This document shows positions 36,587-44,566 of a stretch of DNA of 55,077 bases, one piece after another. This DNA comes from Klenkia terrae (GTDB lineage: Bacteria > Actinomycetota > Actinomycetes > Mycobacteriales > Geodermatophilaceae): contig NZ_UEXK01000004.1 in the NCBI RefSeq assembly GCF_900491935.1, positions 3,085,844 to 3,140,920 of the forward strand. The letters are read 5' to 3'. A model generated the notes under the pieces. It ran no database searches and had not been told where the DNA came from. It saw nothing but the letters and a program-made list of their open reading frames with translations. Position numbers and translations under genes: made by a program. Position 1 is the first letter of the stretch. Each line of letters opens with the position of its first letter.

Positions 36587-38146
36587 TCAGCGGATCGGCT
36601 GCTCGACCGGCTCGACCTCCTCCGTGCGGCGGACGTTCCTCCGGCCGGCGGCCCAGAACCCGACGGCGATCGCGACGAACACCGCCAGCGGGACCAGCTC
36701 GGTGAACAGGTAGACCCACTTCTCCGAGGCCGCCCAGCCGTCGAGGCGGTAGTCCGCGCCGAACCAGCCGTCGCCCAGGCCGGGGAACAGCAGCTGCACC
36801 GTGCAGAACGCGATCCAGGCCATCGACACGACGGTGAGCAGGCCCAGCGCCGGCGCCCGGTAGGGGAGCGGGTGGTCCGGTCGGGTGCGCCGGAGCTTCC
36901 ACGCGGCCGGGAAGATGCCCAGGTAGGAGATCAGCGTGGTCGAGATGGCCAGGCTGAGCGCGACGCCGAAGAACTTGGCGATGTCGCCGCCGGTGATCTC
37001 GGTGACCCCGACGAACACCACGCTGCTGATCACCCCGGACAGGACGTTCACCCGGGTCGGGGTGCCGAAGCGGGCGGAGAACCGGCCCAGCCAGCGCGGC
37101 CCGGCGCCGTCGTAGCAGGACACGGCCAGGGTGCGGTCCGAGCCCATGATCCAGGTGAGCCCGCTGGTGAAGGCCACCAGCGCGACCAGGGCGCCCAGCA
37201 CCCAGCCGACCGCGGTGGAGAAGGGCGTCAGGGTGGCGGTGACCGTGCCGTCGGCCGCGGTGACCACCTCGCCGCCGAACACCGTCAGCGCCTGCCGGAT
37301 CGCCTCCGGGAACCCGGCCAGCCCGCTGGCCTGCTCGGTCGGCAGCACCAGGAGGATGCCCAGCACGGGGACGGCGTACAGCAGCCCGGTGGCCACCACC
37401 GACTTGGCGATCCCGGCCGGGACGTCCTTCGCGGCGTCGCTCATCTCCTCCCCGGCGGCGCTGGGCAGCTCGAACCCGACCAGGCTGAACAGCACCAGCG
37501 GGACCAGGGCGACGAAGCCGGCGAAGGTGGGGGCGTAGTCGCCCAGGCTCGGCCCGTGGAAGCCGTGGTCGAACCCGTAGGCGATGACCAGCACGCTGAA
37601 CAGGCCCAGCAGCAGGAACCGGGCCAGCGCCCCGATCGTGGCCACCCACTTGCCGACCCGGAAGGAGAGGACGGCGAACAGCACGCCGGCCCAGATGAAC
37701 ACCGCGGCGAAGACGTAGGTCGTCGCCGTCGAGTACTCGGCGCCGTCGTTGAAGAACACGATCAGCCCGCCGAGCGCGGTGCCGACCAGCGTGCCGCCCA
37801 TCCACACCGGGTTGGTCACCCAGTAGAAGAAGTTGTTGACCGCGCCGGCGAGGTGGCCGAACGCCATCCGGACCCAGACGTAGGGGCCGCCCTCGTCGGT
37901 GTACGCGGCGCCGAGCTCGGCCAGCACCATCGCCGAGGGGACGGCGAACAGCAGCACGCAGACCACCAGCCAGGTGAAGCCCTGCCCGCCCTCGGTGGCC
38001 AGGGTGCCGAGGCCGTCGATCCCGACCAGGGTGCAGACCAGGAAGAAGAAGACGTCGGCCCGGCCGAAGTGCTTCTGCAGCTTGGACTTCTCCGCCGCCG
38101 CGTCCGCCGTGGTGGTGTCGGGTACCGGTGCCGTGCTGGTCGCCAT
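36587..38146 (-). CDS. APC superfamily amino acid permease
   Basis: Cytoplasmic-membrane amino acid/amine transporter of 519 residues with about twelve helices. FFFLVCTLVGIDGLGTLATEGG carries the unwound helix-1 G-x-x-G-x-G-like motif, and LVGFELPSAAGEEMSDAAKDVP is the conserved TM6-region/loop. The ATG at 38146 has AGGA upstream; the frame is open a little further. The N-terminus is a 30-residue polar tail. Substrate not predictable. It diverges from the SRPBCC gene across a 179-base region in which I see no recognisable riboswitch. Confidence 0.88.
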   Translation of the reverse strand: MATSTAPVPDTTTADAAAEKSKLQKHFGRADVFFFLVCTLVGIDGLGTLATEGGQGFTWLVVCVLLFAVPSAMVLAELGAAYTDEGGPYVWVRMAFGHLAGAVNNFFYWVTNPVWMGGTLVGTALGGLIVFFNDGAEYSTATTYVFAAVFIWAGVLFAVLSFRVGKWVATIGALARFLLLGLFSVLVIAYGFDHGFHGPSLGDYAPTFAGFVALVPLVLFSLVGFELPSAAGEEMSDAAKDVPAGIAKSVVATGLLYAVPVLGILLVLPTEQASGLAGFPEAIRQALTVFGGEVVTAADGTVTATLTPFSTAVGWVLGALVALVAFTSGLTWIMGSDRTLAVSCYDGAGPRWLGRFSARFGTPTRVNVLSGVISSVVFVGVTEITGGDIAKFFGVALSLAISTTLISYLGIFPAAWKLRRTRPDHPLPYRAPALGLLTVVSMAWIAFCTVQLLFPGLGDGWFGADYRLDGWAASEKWVYLFTELVPLAVFVAIAVGFWAAGRRNVRRTEEVEPVEQPIR

Positions 38147-38312
38147 GGGAGGTCCTCGTCTGCGCGGTCGACGTCGCACCGGCAGGGGCGGTGCAGTCGC
38201 CGAGGATCTGCTGTGCGTGTTGCGCCCGGGTCTCGCCCACCTGTGCGTCTGCTGGCAGCAGCGCTCAGGGGTCGGTCCCCGGCCTGGGGCGTCGAGCTCC
38301 GGCAGCCCGGGG

Positions 38313-38318
38313 CAGACT
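38313..38318 (+). promoter_or_regulatory. predicted -10 box of SRPBCC gene
   Basis: CAGACT, seven bases before the ATG at 38326. Confidence 0.45.
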
Positions 38319-38325
38319 GGTCGGC

Positions 38326-38766
38326 ATGGGTCAGGTCGTCGCCACCGCAGAGCACGTCGTCCACGCTCCCGCCGACCGGGTGCGGGTCGCCCTCGGCGAC
38401 TACGCCGGCACCCGGCAGCGGATCGCCGGCCCGCAGTTCAGCGAGTACCGGGTCGAGTCCGGCGGCGAGGGCGGCGGCACCCGGGTGCACTGGAAGTTCG
38501 CCGCCACCGAGAAGCGGGTGCGCGACCAGGTCGTCTCGGTCAGCGAGCTGCCCGACGGCGGCGGCCTGGTCGAGAGCGACACGAAGTCCTCCATGGTCAC
38601 CACGTGGACGCTGCACCCGGCCGGTGAGACCACCACGGTCCGCGTGCGCACCACCTGGGACGGCGCCGGCGGCATCGGCGGGTTCTTCGAGCGCACCTTC
38701 GCCCCCAAGGGCCTGGCCCGCACCTACACCGGCATGCTCGAGCGGCTGGACGCAGAACTGCGCTGA
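38326..38766 (+). CDS. SRPBCC family protein
   Basis: 146-residue START/Bet v1-fold protein, a hydrophobic-ligand pocket domain. The N-terminal strand and helix (TAEHVVHAPADRVRVALGDYAGTRQRIAGP), a central antiparallel sheet and the long C-terminal helix (FFERTFAPKGLARTYTGMLERLDAEL) are in the right order. Homologues are polyketide cyclase/dehydratase-like proteins with diverse roles; no substrate is implied. Sirtuin gene follows after 10 bases. Confidence 0.8.
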   Translation: MGQVVATAEHVVHAPADRVRVALGDYAGTRQRIAGPQFSEYRVESGGEGGGTRVHWKFAATEKRVRDQVVSVSELPDGGGLVESDTKSSMVTTWTLHPAGETTTVRVRTTWDGAGGIGGFFERTFAPKGLARTYTGMLERLDAELR

Positions 38767-38776
38767 ACCAGGGACC

Positions 38777-39637
38777 ATGGGTGGGGTGACCGCAGCACCC
38801 ACCGTCGTCCCCGGGCTGGACGAGCTGGCCGCCCTGGTCGGCGACGGCAACGTCGTCGTGCTGTCCGGCGCCGGGCTGTCCACCGACTCGGGCATCCCGG
38901 ACTACCGCGGCGCCACCGGGTCGCTGCGCCGGCACACCCCGATGACCTGGCAGACGTTCACCCGGGACCCGCGTGGCCGGCACCGGTACTGGGCGCGCAG
39001 CTTCGTCGGCTGGCGGCAGATCGCCGGCGCACGGCCCAACGCCGGCCACCGCGCGGTCGCCGAGCTGCAGCACGCCGGGCTGGTCGGCGGGATCGTGACC
39101 CAGAACGTCGACGGCCTGCACCAGGCCGGCGGCGCCACCGACGTGCTCGAGCTGCACGGCGGGCTGGACCGCACCGTGTGCCTGCAGTGCGGCGACGTCG
39201 CGCCGCGGGCCGCCCTCGACGTGCGGCTGCGCGAGGCCAACCCCGGGTTCCGGCCCGAACCGGTCGACGGCGAGGTCAACCCCGACGGCGACGTCGAGCT
39301 GCCGGAGTCCGCGCTGGACGGGTTCGTGATGGTCGACTGCCTGGTCTGCGGCGGCGGTCCGCTCAAGCCCGACGTGGTGTTCTTCGGCGAGACCGTGCCG
39401 GCCGACCGTGTGCAGGCCGCCTTCGACCTGGTGCGGTGCGCGCGGTCGCTGGTGGTGCTCGGGTCCTCGTTGACCGTGATGAGCGGCTACCGCTTCGTGC
39501 TGCGGGCGGCCAAGGACGGCATCCCGGTCGCCATCGTCAACGCTGGGCCGACCCGGGGCGACGAGAAGGCCGACGTGCGGGTCGACGCCCCGCTCGGCCG
39601 GGTGCTCCCCGAGCTGGCCGGCCGGCTGTCCCGGTGA
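38777..39637 (+). CDS. NAD-dependent protein deacylase, Sir2 family
   Basis: Sirtuin removing acetyl or acyl groups from lysine with NAD+. Signature motifs: GAGLSTDSGIPDYRG (residues about 31-45), TQNVDGLH, catalytic His in ELHGGLDRTVC, the zinc ribbon CLQC...CLVC, and VLGSSLTVMSGYRF. 286 residues. It overlaps the next small gene by 4 bases. It may counter acetyl-phosphate-driven acetylation; the pta-ackA genes are 2 kb away, but that link is only positional. Confidence 0.92.
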   Translation: MGGVTAAPTVVPGLDELAALVGDGNVVVLSGAGLSTDSGIPDYRGATGSLRRHTPMTWQTFTRDPRGRHRYWARSFVGWRQIAGARPNAGHRAVAELQHAGLVGGIVTQNVDGLHQAGGATDVLELHGGLDRTVCLQCGDVAPRAALDVRLREANPGFRPEPVDGEVNPDGDVELPESALDGFVMVDCLVCGGGPLKPDVVFFGETVPADRVQAAFDLVRCARSLVVLGSSLTVMSGYRFVLRAAKDGIPVAIVNAGPTRGDEKADVRVDAPLGRVLPELAGRLSR

Positions 39638-39945
39638 CCCGAGAGGTCGAGCGGACCGAGGACGGTCGCTGGATCGTGGTGGACGGCCGCCGGTGGCGGG
39701 CCCAGGACCCGCAGCTGCCCGACGACGTCCGGGAGCGGCTGCTGCACCACCTCGGGGTCGGCCGCAGCGGGGTGCGGACGGCGAAGAAGGCCGGGGACGA
39801 CGCCGCGGTGACCGCCGCCCGGGCGCTGGTGCAGGCCGCGAAGACCGGGCTGGGCGAGCGCGGGGCGAAGTGGTGGGAGCAGTCCGACGACGAGCGCCGC
39901 GCCCGCTGGGAGGCCGCGCTCGCCGCGCTGGACGACGCCGGCTGA
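39634..39945 (+). CDS. conserved actinobacterial small protein
   Basis: 103 residues, starting at the GTG inside the sirtuin stop. The N-terminus (VERTEDGRWIVVDGRRWRAQDPQLPDDV) and C-terminus (GERGAKWWEQSDDERRARWEAALAAL) match a widespread small actinobacterial family sometimes labelled as biopolymer transporter Tol, with no evidence for that function. It is highly charged, mainly helical and soluble. Function unknown. Confidence 0.7.
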   Translation: MTREVERTEDGRWIVVDGRRWRAQDPQLPDDVRERLLHHLGVGRSGVRTAKKAGDDAAVTAARALVQAAKTGLGERGAKWWEQSDDERRARWEAALAALDDAG

Positions 39946-39947
39946 CC

Positions 39948-39953
39948 CAGACT
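39948..39953 (+). promoter_or_regulatory. predicted -10 box of MSMEG_6728-family gene
   Basis: CAGACT, seven bases before the GTG at 39961; identical to the box of the SRPBCC gene at 38313. Confidence 0.45.
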
Positions 39954-39960
39954 GGACCCG

Positions 39961-40860
39961 GTGCAGACCTTCCTCCCCGTCGCCGACTTCGCCGGCAGCG
40001 CACGGCTGCTGGACAGCCCGCGCCTGGGCAAGCAGCGGGTGGAGACGCTGCAGATCCTGCGGGCGCTGGAGCTGCCCGACTACGGCTGGACCACCCACCC
40101 GGCGGTGGTGATGTGGCGCGGCCGCACCCCGGCGCTGGTCCGGTACGGGCTGGAGATGGTGGCCGAGTGGGTGGCCCGCGGGTTCGCCGACTCGACCGCG
40201 GCCCAGATCGAGGAGTTCGCGCCGGGGGTGGGCAGCCAGGCCGAGCTGGGTGCCGCCGGTGAGCTGCCGGGCTGGCTGGGCGAGGAGTCGGTGCACCGCT
40301 CGCACCGGTCCAAGCTGCTGGCCAAGGAGCCGGCCACCTACCGGTCGCTGTTCGCCGAGGACCCCGACGACCTGGACTACGTCTGGCCCGCGGCCGACGA
40401 CCTGCCGCCGACCCCCGCGCCCGACGGCGTCCCGGTGTGGGTGGTCCGGCCCCGGGCGCACCCGGAGCTGGGCGCGGCGCTGGCCAACGGGGTGGTCGGG
40501 CTGGGCACCCAGTCGGGGGTCGACGTGGATGCCACCGGCCTGGACGCCGCCCAGCTGCGGGCACTGGCCCACGAGCTGACCGGCAAGCGGCCGGCCAAGG
40601 ACCTGCGGCAGCTGTCGGCGTTCCTGGACGAGGTCCGGGCGGGTGACCGGGTCGCGCTGCCGGTGACCGGGGGCGCCGGGCTGCTGCTCGGGGAGGTCAC
40701 CGGCGACTACGCCTTCGCCGGGCGCGAGCTGCTGCCGCACCGCCGGCCGGCCCGGTTCGACGTCGTCGTCCCCCGGTCGGCGGTGCGCCGGCCGGCGACG
40801 ATGCAGGACCCGCGGGCGCTGTTCCGCGTCGTGCTGGACCCCGCCGCCGTGCCGCGCTGA
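39961..40860 (+). CDS. MSMEG_6728 family domain fused to a PUA-like domain
   Basis: 299 residues. Residues 1-135 are the MSMEG_6728 family (QTFLPVADFAGSARLLDSPRLGKQRVET, HPAVVMWRG), which resembles pyrimidine-dimer glycosylase (T4 endonuclease V-like) proteins. Residues about 155-295 are a separate module (VWVVRPRAHPEL, GDRVALPV, GEVTGDYAFAG, LLPHRRPARFDVVV). It resembles the PUA-like/Mrr-N type domain attached to restriction and modified-base enzymes. The combination suggests recognition of a damaged or modified base. Neither activity is demonstrated. GTG start. Confidence 0.7.
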   Translation: MQTFLPVADFAGSARLLDSPRLGKQRVETLQILRALELPDYGWTTHPAVVMWRGRTPALVRYGLEMVAEWVARGFADSTAAQIEEFAPGVGSQAELGAAGELPGWLGEESVHRSHRSKLLAKEPATYRSLFAEDPDDLDYVWPAADDLPPTPAPDGVPVWVVRPRAHPELGAALANGVVGLGTQSGVDVDATGLDAAQLRALAHELTGKRPAKDLRQLSAFLDEVRAGDRVALPVTGGAGLLLGEVTGDYAFAGRELLPHRRPARFDVVVPRSAVRRPATMQDPRALFRVVLDPAAVPR

Positions 40861-40874
40861 GCGCCCGTCGTCGG

Positions 40875-41372
40875 TCAGCCCATGGTCTTGGCGCCGTCGA
40901 TGCCCTCCCGGACGACGTCGGCGTGGCCGGCGTGCTGGGCGGTCTCGGCCACGAGGTGCACCAGCACCCGGCGCCGCGACCAGCGGGTGCCCGGCGGGAA
41001 CCAGGGCATCGCCGGCAGCTCGACGTCGGTGTCCAGGTCGTCGAAGGACCGGACCAGCGCCTCGGTCGCGGCGGCCACCGTGTCGTGGTCGGCGAGGACC
41101 CCGGCGAGGGTGTCGTCGGGGCCGAGGGCGAACTGGGCCGCGAAGGCCTCGGGGGTGACCTCCTCGTGCGCGGCGGCCCCGCGCTGCAGGAAGTCGGTCC
41201 AGATCCGCTCCTGGGCCACGACGTGCCGGAGCACGCCGCCGACGGTCAGCTCGCTGGCGGAGGTGCGCTGCCGGGCCTGCTCGTCGTCCAGCCCGTCGGC
41301 GGTGCGGCGGAGGAGCCCGCGGTGCGCGGCGAGGGTCTCGAGCAGGTCCGCGCGTTCGCGGTCGAGGGTCAC
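40875..41372 (-). CDS. DinB family protein
   Basis: 165-residue four-helix-bundle protein of the DinB/DUF664/mycothiol-dependent enzyme superfamily. It has ERADLLETLAAHRGLLRRTADGLDDEQARQRTSASELTVGGVLRHVVAQERIW (in pieces), with a His in LRHVVAQE and two His in HLVAETAQHAGHADVVRE that form the usual metal triad. Probably a thiol-dependent S-transferase using mycothiol. GTG start with GGAGG upstream. Confidence 0.85.
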   Translation of the reverse strand: MTLDRERADLLETLAAHRGLLRRTADGLDDEQARQRTSASELTVGGVLRHVVAQERIWTDFLQRGAAAHEEVTPEAFAAQFALGPDDTLAGVLADHDTVAAATEALVRSFDDLDTDVELPAMPWFPPGTRWSRRRVLVHLVAETAQHAGHADVVREGIDGAKTMG

Positions 41373-41442
41373 GGGTGCCTCCGGCAGGTCGGGTCGGGTC
41401 GGTGCCGTGATCGTGGCACCGGGGTCCGACAGGACCGGTCGG

Positions 41443-41850
41443 TCAGGCGCCCGGCAGCGGCACGTTCTGCAGCCGGACCTGGCCGCGGGCGACGGTCTTG
41501 CCGTCCTCGGCGCGGGTGAGGGTGACCAGCCACAGCTGCAGGGTGCGGCCCTGCTGCACGGGCTCGGCGAGGACGTCGAGCCGGCCCTCGGTGGCCGGGC
41601 GCAGGAAGTCCGTGGAGTTGTTGACCCCGACGGCGAACTGCCCGCGGTCGGCCACCGCCGCGCTGGCCCCGATGCTGGCCGCGGACTCGATGACCGCGGC
41701 GTAGACGCCGCCGTGCACGACGCCCCAGGGCGTGTGCTGGTCCGGGCCGAGCTCGACGGTGCCGGTCACCCGCGTCCCGGTCATCTCGTCGGGGGTGAAC
41801 CCGGTGGCGGCCACGAAGGCGCTCATCGAGGCCAGGTCGGGGGTGGTCAT
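41443..41850 (-). CDS. PaaI-type hotdog thioesterase
   Basis: 135-residue hotdog-fold acyl-CoA thioesterase. TPWGVVHGGVYAAVIESAASIGA is the central hotdog helix with the catalytic HGG, and GVNNSTDFLRPATEGRLDVLAEPVQQGRTLQLW (in pieces) follows. The ATG has GAGGAGA upstream and overlaps the upstream VOC gene by 4 bases (ATGA). Substrate likely a short or aromatic acyl-CoA. Confidence 0.88.
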   Translation of the reverse strand: MTTPDLASMSAFVAATGFTPDEMTGTRVTGTVELGPDQHTPWGVVHGGVYAAVIESAASIGASAAVADRGQFAVGVNNSTDFLRPATEGRLDVLAEPVQQGRTLQLWLVTLTRAEDGKTVARGQVRLQNVPLPGA

Positions 41851-42245
41851 CGGGTCTCCTCGGGTGCCGGCGGCGGGACCGGAGCGTCCCAGACCAGGCA
41901 GAACGGGTGCCCGACCGGGTCGGCGTACACCCGGAAGTCACCCCCGCCGCCGGGCAGCCGGCGGGCACCCAGGGCCAGGACGGCGGGCTCGGCGGTGTCC
42001 ACGTCGGCCACCCGGACGTCCAGGTGCGCCTGCTGCGGGCGGGCCGGGTCGGGCCAGTCCGGCGGCTGCAGGTCCGGCGCCTGCTGGAAGGCCAGCCGGT
42101 AGCCCTGCCCGCTGACGACCACCCAGTCGTCGCCCGGCGAGCCCTGGACCTGCATGCCCAGCAGCTCGGCGTAGAAGGTCGCCAGCGCGTGCGCGTCGGG
42201 GGCGTCGATGACGTAGGAGTGCAGCTGACCGATCACGCCCGCCAT
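41847..42245 (-). CDS. VOC family (glyoxalase-like) protein
   Basis: 132-residue vicinal-oxygen-chelate fold protein (glyoxalase/bleomycin-resistance superfamily). LHSYVIDAPDAHALATFYAELLGM is repeat 1 and HLDVRVADVDTAEPAVLALGARRL repeat 2, ending YADPVGHPFCLVW. The ATG at 42245 is used here; the GTG three codons later has a CAGGAT box seven bases before it and could be the real start. Possible metal ligands are His in the first strand and the terminal HPFCLVW segment. Substrate unknown. Confidence 0.82.
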   Translation of the reverse strand: MAGVIGQLHSYVIDAPDAHALATFYAELLGMQVQGSPGDDWVVVSGQGYRLAFQQAPDLQPPDWPDPARPQQAHLDVRVADVDTAEPAVLALGARRLPGGGGDFRVYADPVGHPFCLVWDAPVPPPAPEETR

Positions 42246-42267
42246 CCTGGCCCAACCCCGCGGGGTG

Positions 42268-42273
42268 CACGAT
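42268..42273 (+). promoter_or_regulatory. predicted -10 box of YbaK-like gene
   Basis: CACGAT, seven bases before the ATG at 42281; same hexamer as upstream of the AraC-type gene. Confidence 0.45.
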
Positions 42274-42280
42274 CGGACCC

Positions 42281-42829
42281 ATGACCGCACCGCAGCTGGG
42301 CACGCTGACCTGGGCCCCCGCCGCCGACCGCCCCGACCTGCTCGCCGCCCCGGTGGCCGCCGCGCTGCCGGGCCTCGCCGGACCCGCCTGGGTGGCCGAG
42401 ATCGACGACGACCTGGCCGACACCGCCGCGTTCGGGGAGGCCTACGGGGTGCCGGGCGAGGCGTCGGCGAACTGCGTCGTCGTGGCGGCCCGGCGCGGCG
42501 GGGAGACCACGCTGGCCGCCTGCCTGGTGCTCGCCACCACCCGGGCCGACGTCAACGGGCTGGTCCGCCAGCACCTGGGCGCCCGCAAGGCCTCCTTCGC
42601 GCCGCAGGACGTCGCGGTCGCCGAGAGCGGCATGGCCTACGGCGGGATCACCCCGGTCGGGCTGCCGGCGTCGTGGCCGGTGCTCGTCGACGCGGCCGTC
42701 GCGGCCGCCGAGCTGCTGGTCGTGGGCTCAGGCACGCGGGGGTCGAAGCTGGCTGTGCCGGGGTCGGTCCTGGCCGCGCTGCCGGGCGCCGTCGTGCTGG
42801 AGGGGCTGGGCCGTCCCGTCCCGGCGTGA
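42281..42829 (+). CDS. YbaK/EbsC-type aminoacyl-tRNA deacylase-like protein
   Basis: 182 residues of the YbaK/ProX trans-editing fold. The conserved pieces are ANCVVVAARRGGETTLAACLVLATTRADVNGLVRQHLG, the catalytic-type Lys in GARKASFA, ESGMAYGGITPVGLP (the G-x-x-P loop) and ELLVVGSGTRGSKLAVPG (all shown in pieces). It should hydrolyse misacylated tRNA, by homology Cys- or Ala-tRNA(Pro), but this actinobacterial subgroup is untested. Confidence 0.82.
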   Translation: MTAPQLGTLTWAPAADRPDLLAAPVAAALPGLAGPAWVAEIDDDLADTAAFGEAYGVPGEASANCVVVAARRGGETTLAACLVLATTRADVNGLVRQHLGARKASFAPQDVAVAESGMAYGGITPVGLPASWPVLVDAAVAAAELLVVGSGTRGSKLAVPGSVLAALPGAVVLEGLGRPVPA

Positions 42830-42844
42830 ACCGGGGGCGACGCC

Positions 42845-42850
42845 TACGGT
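42845..42850 (+). promoter_or_regulatory. predicted -10 box of Pro-rich small gene
   Basis: TACGGT, seven bases before the ATG at 42858. Confidence 0.5.
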
Positions 42851-42857
42851 CGAGGGC

Positions 42858-43094
42858 ATGACCGACAGCCAGCCGCGACCGGTGGGGCAGGGCTCCTACC
42901 GCCCCCCGACGGCGCCGCCCCGGATGCGGCCGCGGCGCCGGGCGACCTCACCGGGGACCGGCCCGGTCGAGCCCGACGCCGTCCCGGCCGAGCCGGCGCC
43001 CGACGACAGCGACGTCGGCTGGGGCGACCGGCCGCCGGCCGACGAGGAGACGCGCTACCTCGCCGACCGGCCCCCCCACTGGGGGTCGGACTAG
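42858..43094 (+). CDS. hypothetical Pro-rich small protein
   Basis: 78 residues, probably disordered. The N-terminal two thirds are Pro/Arg/Ala-rich (RPPTAPPRMRPRRRATSPG). The C-terminus has a short conserved-looking acidic motif, DDSDVGWGDRPPADEETRYLADRPPHWG (in pieces), of a kind I associate with small actinobacterial proteins of unknown role. It converges with mscL with 1 base between them. Confidence 0.6.
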   Translation: MTDSQPRPVGQGSYRPPTAPPRMRPRRRATSPGTGPVEPDAVPAEPAPDDSDVGWGDRPPADEETRYLADRPPHWGSD

Positions 43095-43095
43095 C

Positions 43096-43533
43096 TCAGA
43101 GCTGGCCGGGCAGGCTGGTGGTGCCGGGGCCCGACGGGTCCGCCCGCGGGGCCTGGCCCTGCTGGGCGACGAGCAGGTCGCGGATCTCGACGAGCAGCTC
43201 GACCTGCGTCGGGGCGGCCGGGCCGGCCTCCTCGCCGCGCTGGCGACGCTCCATGATCTTCTTCATCGGGACGACGACCACGAAGTAGACGACCGCGGCG
43301 GTCAGCACGAACGTGATGACGGCGCCGATGAACTCGCCGTAGGTGAAGGTCTCGCCGTTGACGGTGAAGCTGCCCCCGGTGCCGCCGCCGCCGCTCACCA
43401 GCGCGATCAGCGGGGTGAGGAACGAGGCCGTGAACGCGGCCACGAGTGCGGTGAACGCGGTGCCGATGACGACCGCCACCGCCAGGTCGACGATGTTGCC
43501 GCGGAGCAGGAAGTCCTTGAAACCCTTGAGCAT
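43096..43533 (-). CDS. mscL: large-conductance mechanosensitive channel
   Basis: Homopentameric osmotic safety valve in the cytoplasmic membrane. 145 residues: N-terminal helix LKGFKDFLLRGNIVDLAVAVVIGTAFTALV (TM1 with the hydrophobic gate), a periplasmic loop with GGGGTGG, TM2 ITFVLTAAVVYFVVVVPMKK, and a charged C-terminal bundle ending in a variable tail. The ATG has AGGAG upstream. As in M. tuberculosis it sits near the FmdB-like serine-rich gene. Confidence 0.95.
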   Translation of the reverse strand: MLKGFKDFLLRGNIVDLAVAVVIGTAFTALVAAFTASFLTPLIALVSGGGGTGGSFTVNGETFTYGEFIGAVITFVLTAAVVYFVVVVPMKKIMERRQRGEEAGPAAPTQVELLVEIRDLLVAQQGQAPRADPSGPGTTSLPGQL

Positions 43534-43571
43534 GGTGCTCCTCAGCTGGTAGTGGGCCCCGATCCGGGAGG

Positions 43572-43976
43572 TCAGGGCGGGCCGAGGGTAACGGTCAGGG
43601 TGGCCGCCGTGGTGGCCGTCGCCAGGTCCGACGCGGTGGCGGCGGGGACGGCGAGCACCAGCAGCCCGCTGCCGGCTCCGGACCCGTCCGCGGATCCACC
43701 CCCGGGCACGGCCAGCACCAGGGCGCCGGCGGCGACCACCTCGGTGCCCGCGCCGTCGACCGACGCCAGCACGTCGACGCGGTCACCGGGTCGCAGCAGG
43801 TCGGCGACGGCGAGGTCGGCCAGGCGGACCGGTGCGGCGACCTGGCCCGGGGGGACCTGCGACCACAGCCCCGGACCGACCACCCGGGCATCGGTCACCG
43901 GCTCCCCGCGCCGCAGCGGGGACGCGAGCACGGCGCCGACCAGCTCGGCGGGGTCGCCGGCGGCACCGTCGGGCAC
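43572..43976 (-). CDS. SAF-domain protein, apparently 5'-truncated
   Basis: 134 residues matching the C-terminal part of SAF/CpaB-RcpC proteins of the Flp pilus type (DPAELVGAVLASPLRRGEPVTDARVV, VRLADLAVADLLRPGDRVDVLAS, then two strands ending in TLTVTLGPP, in pieces). Family members normally start with a membrane helix and a first strand plus DLPAG-type motif. Here the frame upstream of the GTG at 43976 is Arg/Pro-rich, lacks those elements and meets a stop at 44049. It may be a remnant or may use an unusual start. Confidence 0.6.
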   Translation of the reverse strand: MPDGAAGDPAELVGAVLASPLRRGEPVTDARVVGPGLWSQVPPGQVAAPVRLADLAVADLLRPGDRVDVLASVDGAGTEVVAAGALVLAVPGGGSADGSGAGSGLLVLAVPAATASDLATATTAATLTVTLGPP

Positions 43977-44053
43977 CGCTCGCCGAGTCCGACCTGTGGA
44001 CGGCGCCCCCGGGTGGGGACGGCGGCCGGCAGGCCGGCGTCCCCCGTGCTACG

Positions 44054-44443
44054 TCAGCTGGTCGACGACCCGCCGGTCGAGGACCCGGACGACCCGGAGG
44101 GCGACGACGAGCCCGAGGACGAGGAGGAGGACGAGGTCGTGCTCGAGCTGGACGACGAGCTGTCCTTGCTGCCCCCGCCCGACGACGAGTCGCTGCCCGA
44201 CGACGACCCGGACTCCTTGCCCGACGAGGACGACGAGGTGGCCGACTTCTTCGAGCCGGAGTCGCGACTGTCGGTGCGGTAGAAGCCCGAGCCCTTGAAC
44301 ACGACACCGACCGAGCCGTAGACCTTGCGCACCGGGGCGCCGCACTCCGGGCAGGTGGCGACCGCCGGGTCGGTGAACGACTGGACCACCTCGAAGGAGT
44401 GCTTGGTCTCGGGGTTGGTGCAGGCGTACTGGTACGTGGGCAC
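44054..44443 (-). CDS. FmdB-family zinc-ribbon protein with Ser-rich tail (Ruc/Rv0991c-like)
   Basis: 129 residues. The N-terminal FmdB domain VPTYQYACTNPETKHSFEVV contains Cys8, then Cys31 and Cys34 in a CPEC knuckle, followed by VGVVFKGSGFYRTDSR. The C-terminal 60 residues are almost all Ser/Gly and disordered. M. tuberculosis Rv0991c (Ruc), with the same architecture and neighbours, is described as a redox-regulated chaperone. Here the first knuckle has lost its second Cys (CTNPETKH instead of CxxC), leaving His15 as a possible ligand. GTG start. Confidence 0.82.
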   Translation of the reverse strand: MPTYQYACTNPETKHSFEVVQSFTDPAVATCPECGAPVRKVYGSVGVVFKGSGFYRTDSRDSGSKKSATSSSSSGKESGSSSGSDSSSGGGSKDSSSSSSSTTSSSSSSSGSSSPSGSSGSSTGGSSTS

Positions 44444-44554
44444 GGTGCTGGACTCCTCGGTCGGTGCTTCTCTCGTGGTGCTCCGGGCTGGCACTCGCAC
44501 CCGGCGACTGCCAATCATGCGCCACCGCAGGTGCGTCGTCCACGAGGCACCCCT

Positions 44555-44560
44555 TACGGT
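44555..44560 (+). promoter_or_regulatory. predicted -10 box of MarR-type gene
   Basis: TACGGT, six bases before the GTG at 44567; leaderless arrangement. Confidence 0.5.
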
Positions 44561-44566
44561 CCCGAC

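Noticed and set aside
38147-38325. Riboswitch upstream of the APC permease
   Set aside because: The 179-base divergent region has GC-rich local pairing, but I could not match it to any riboswitch core I know.
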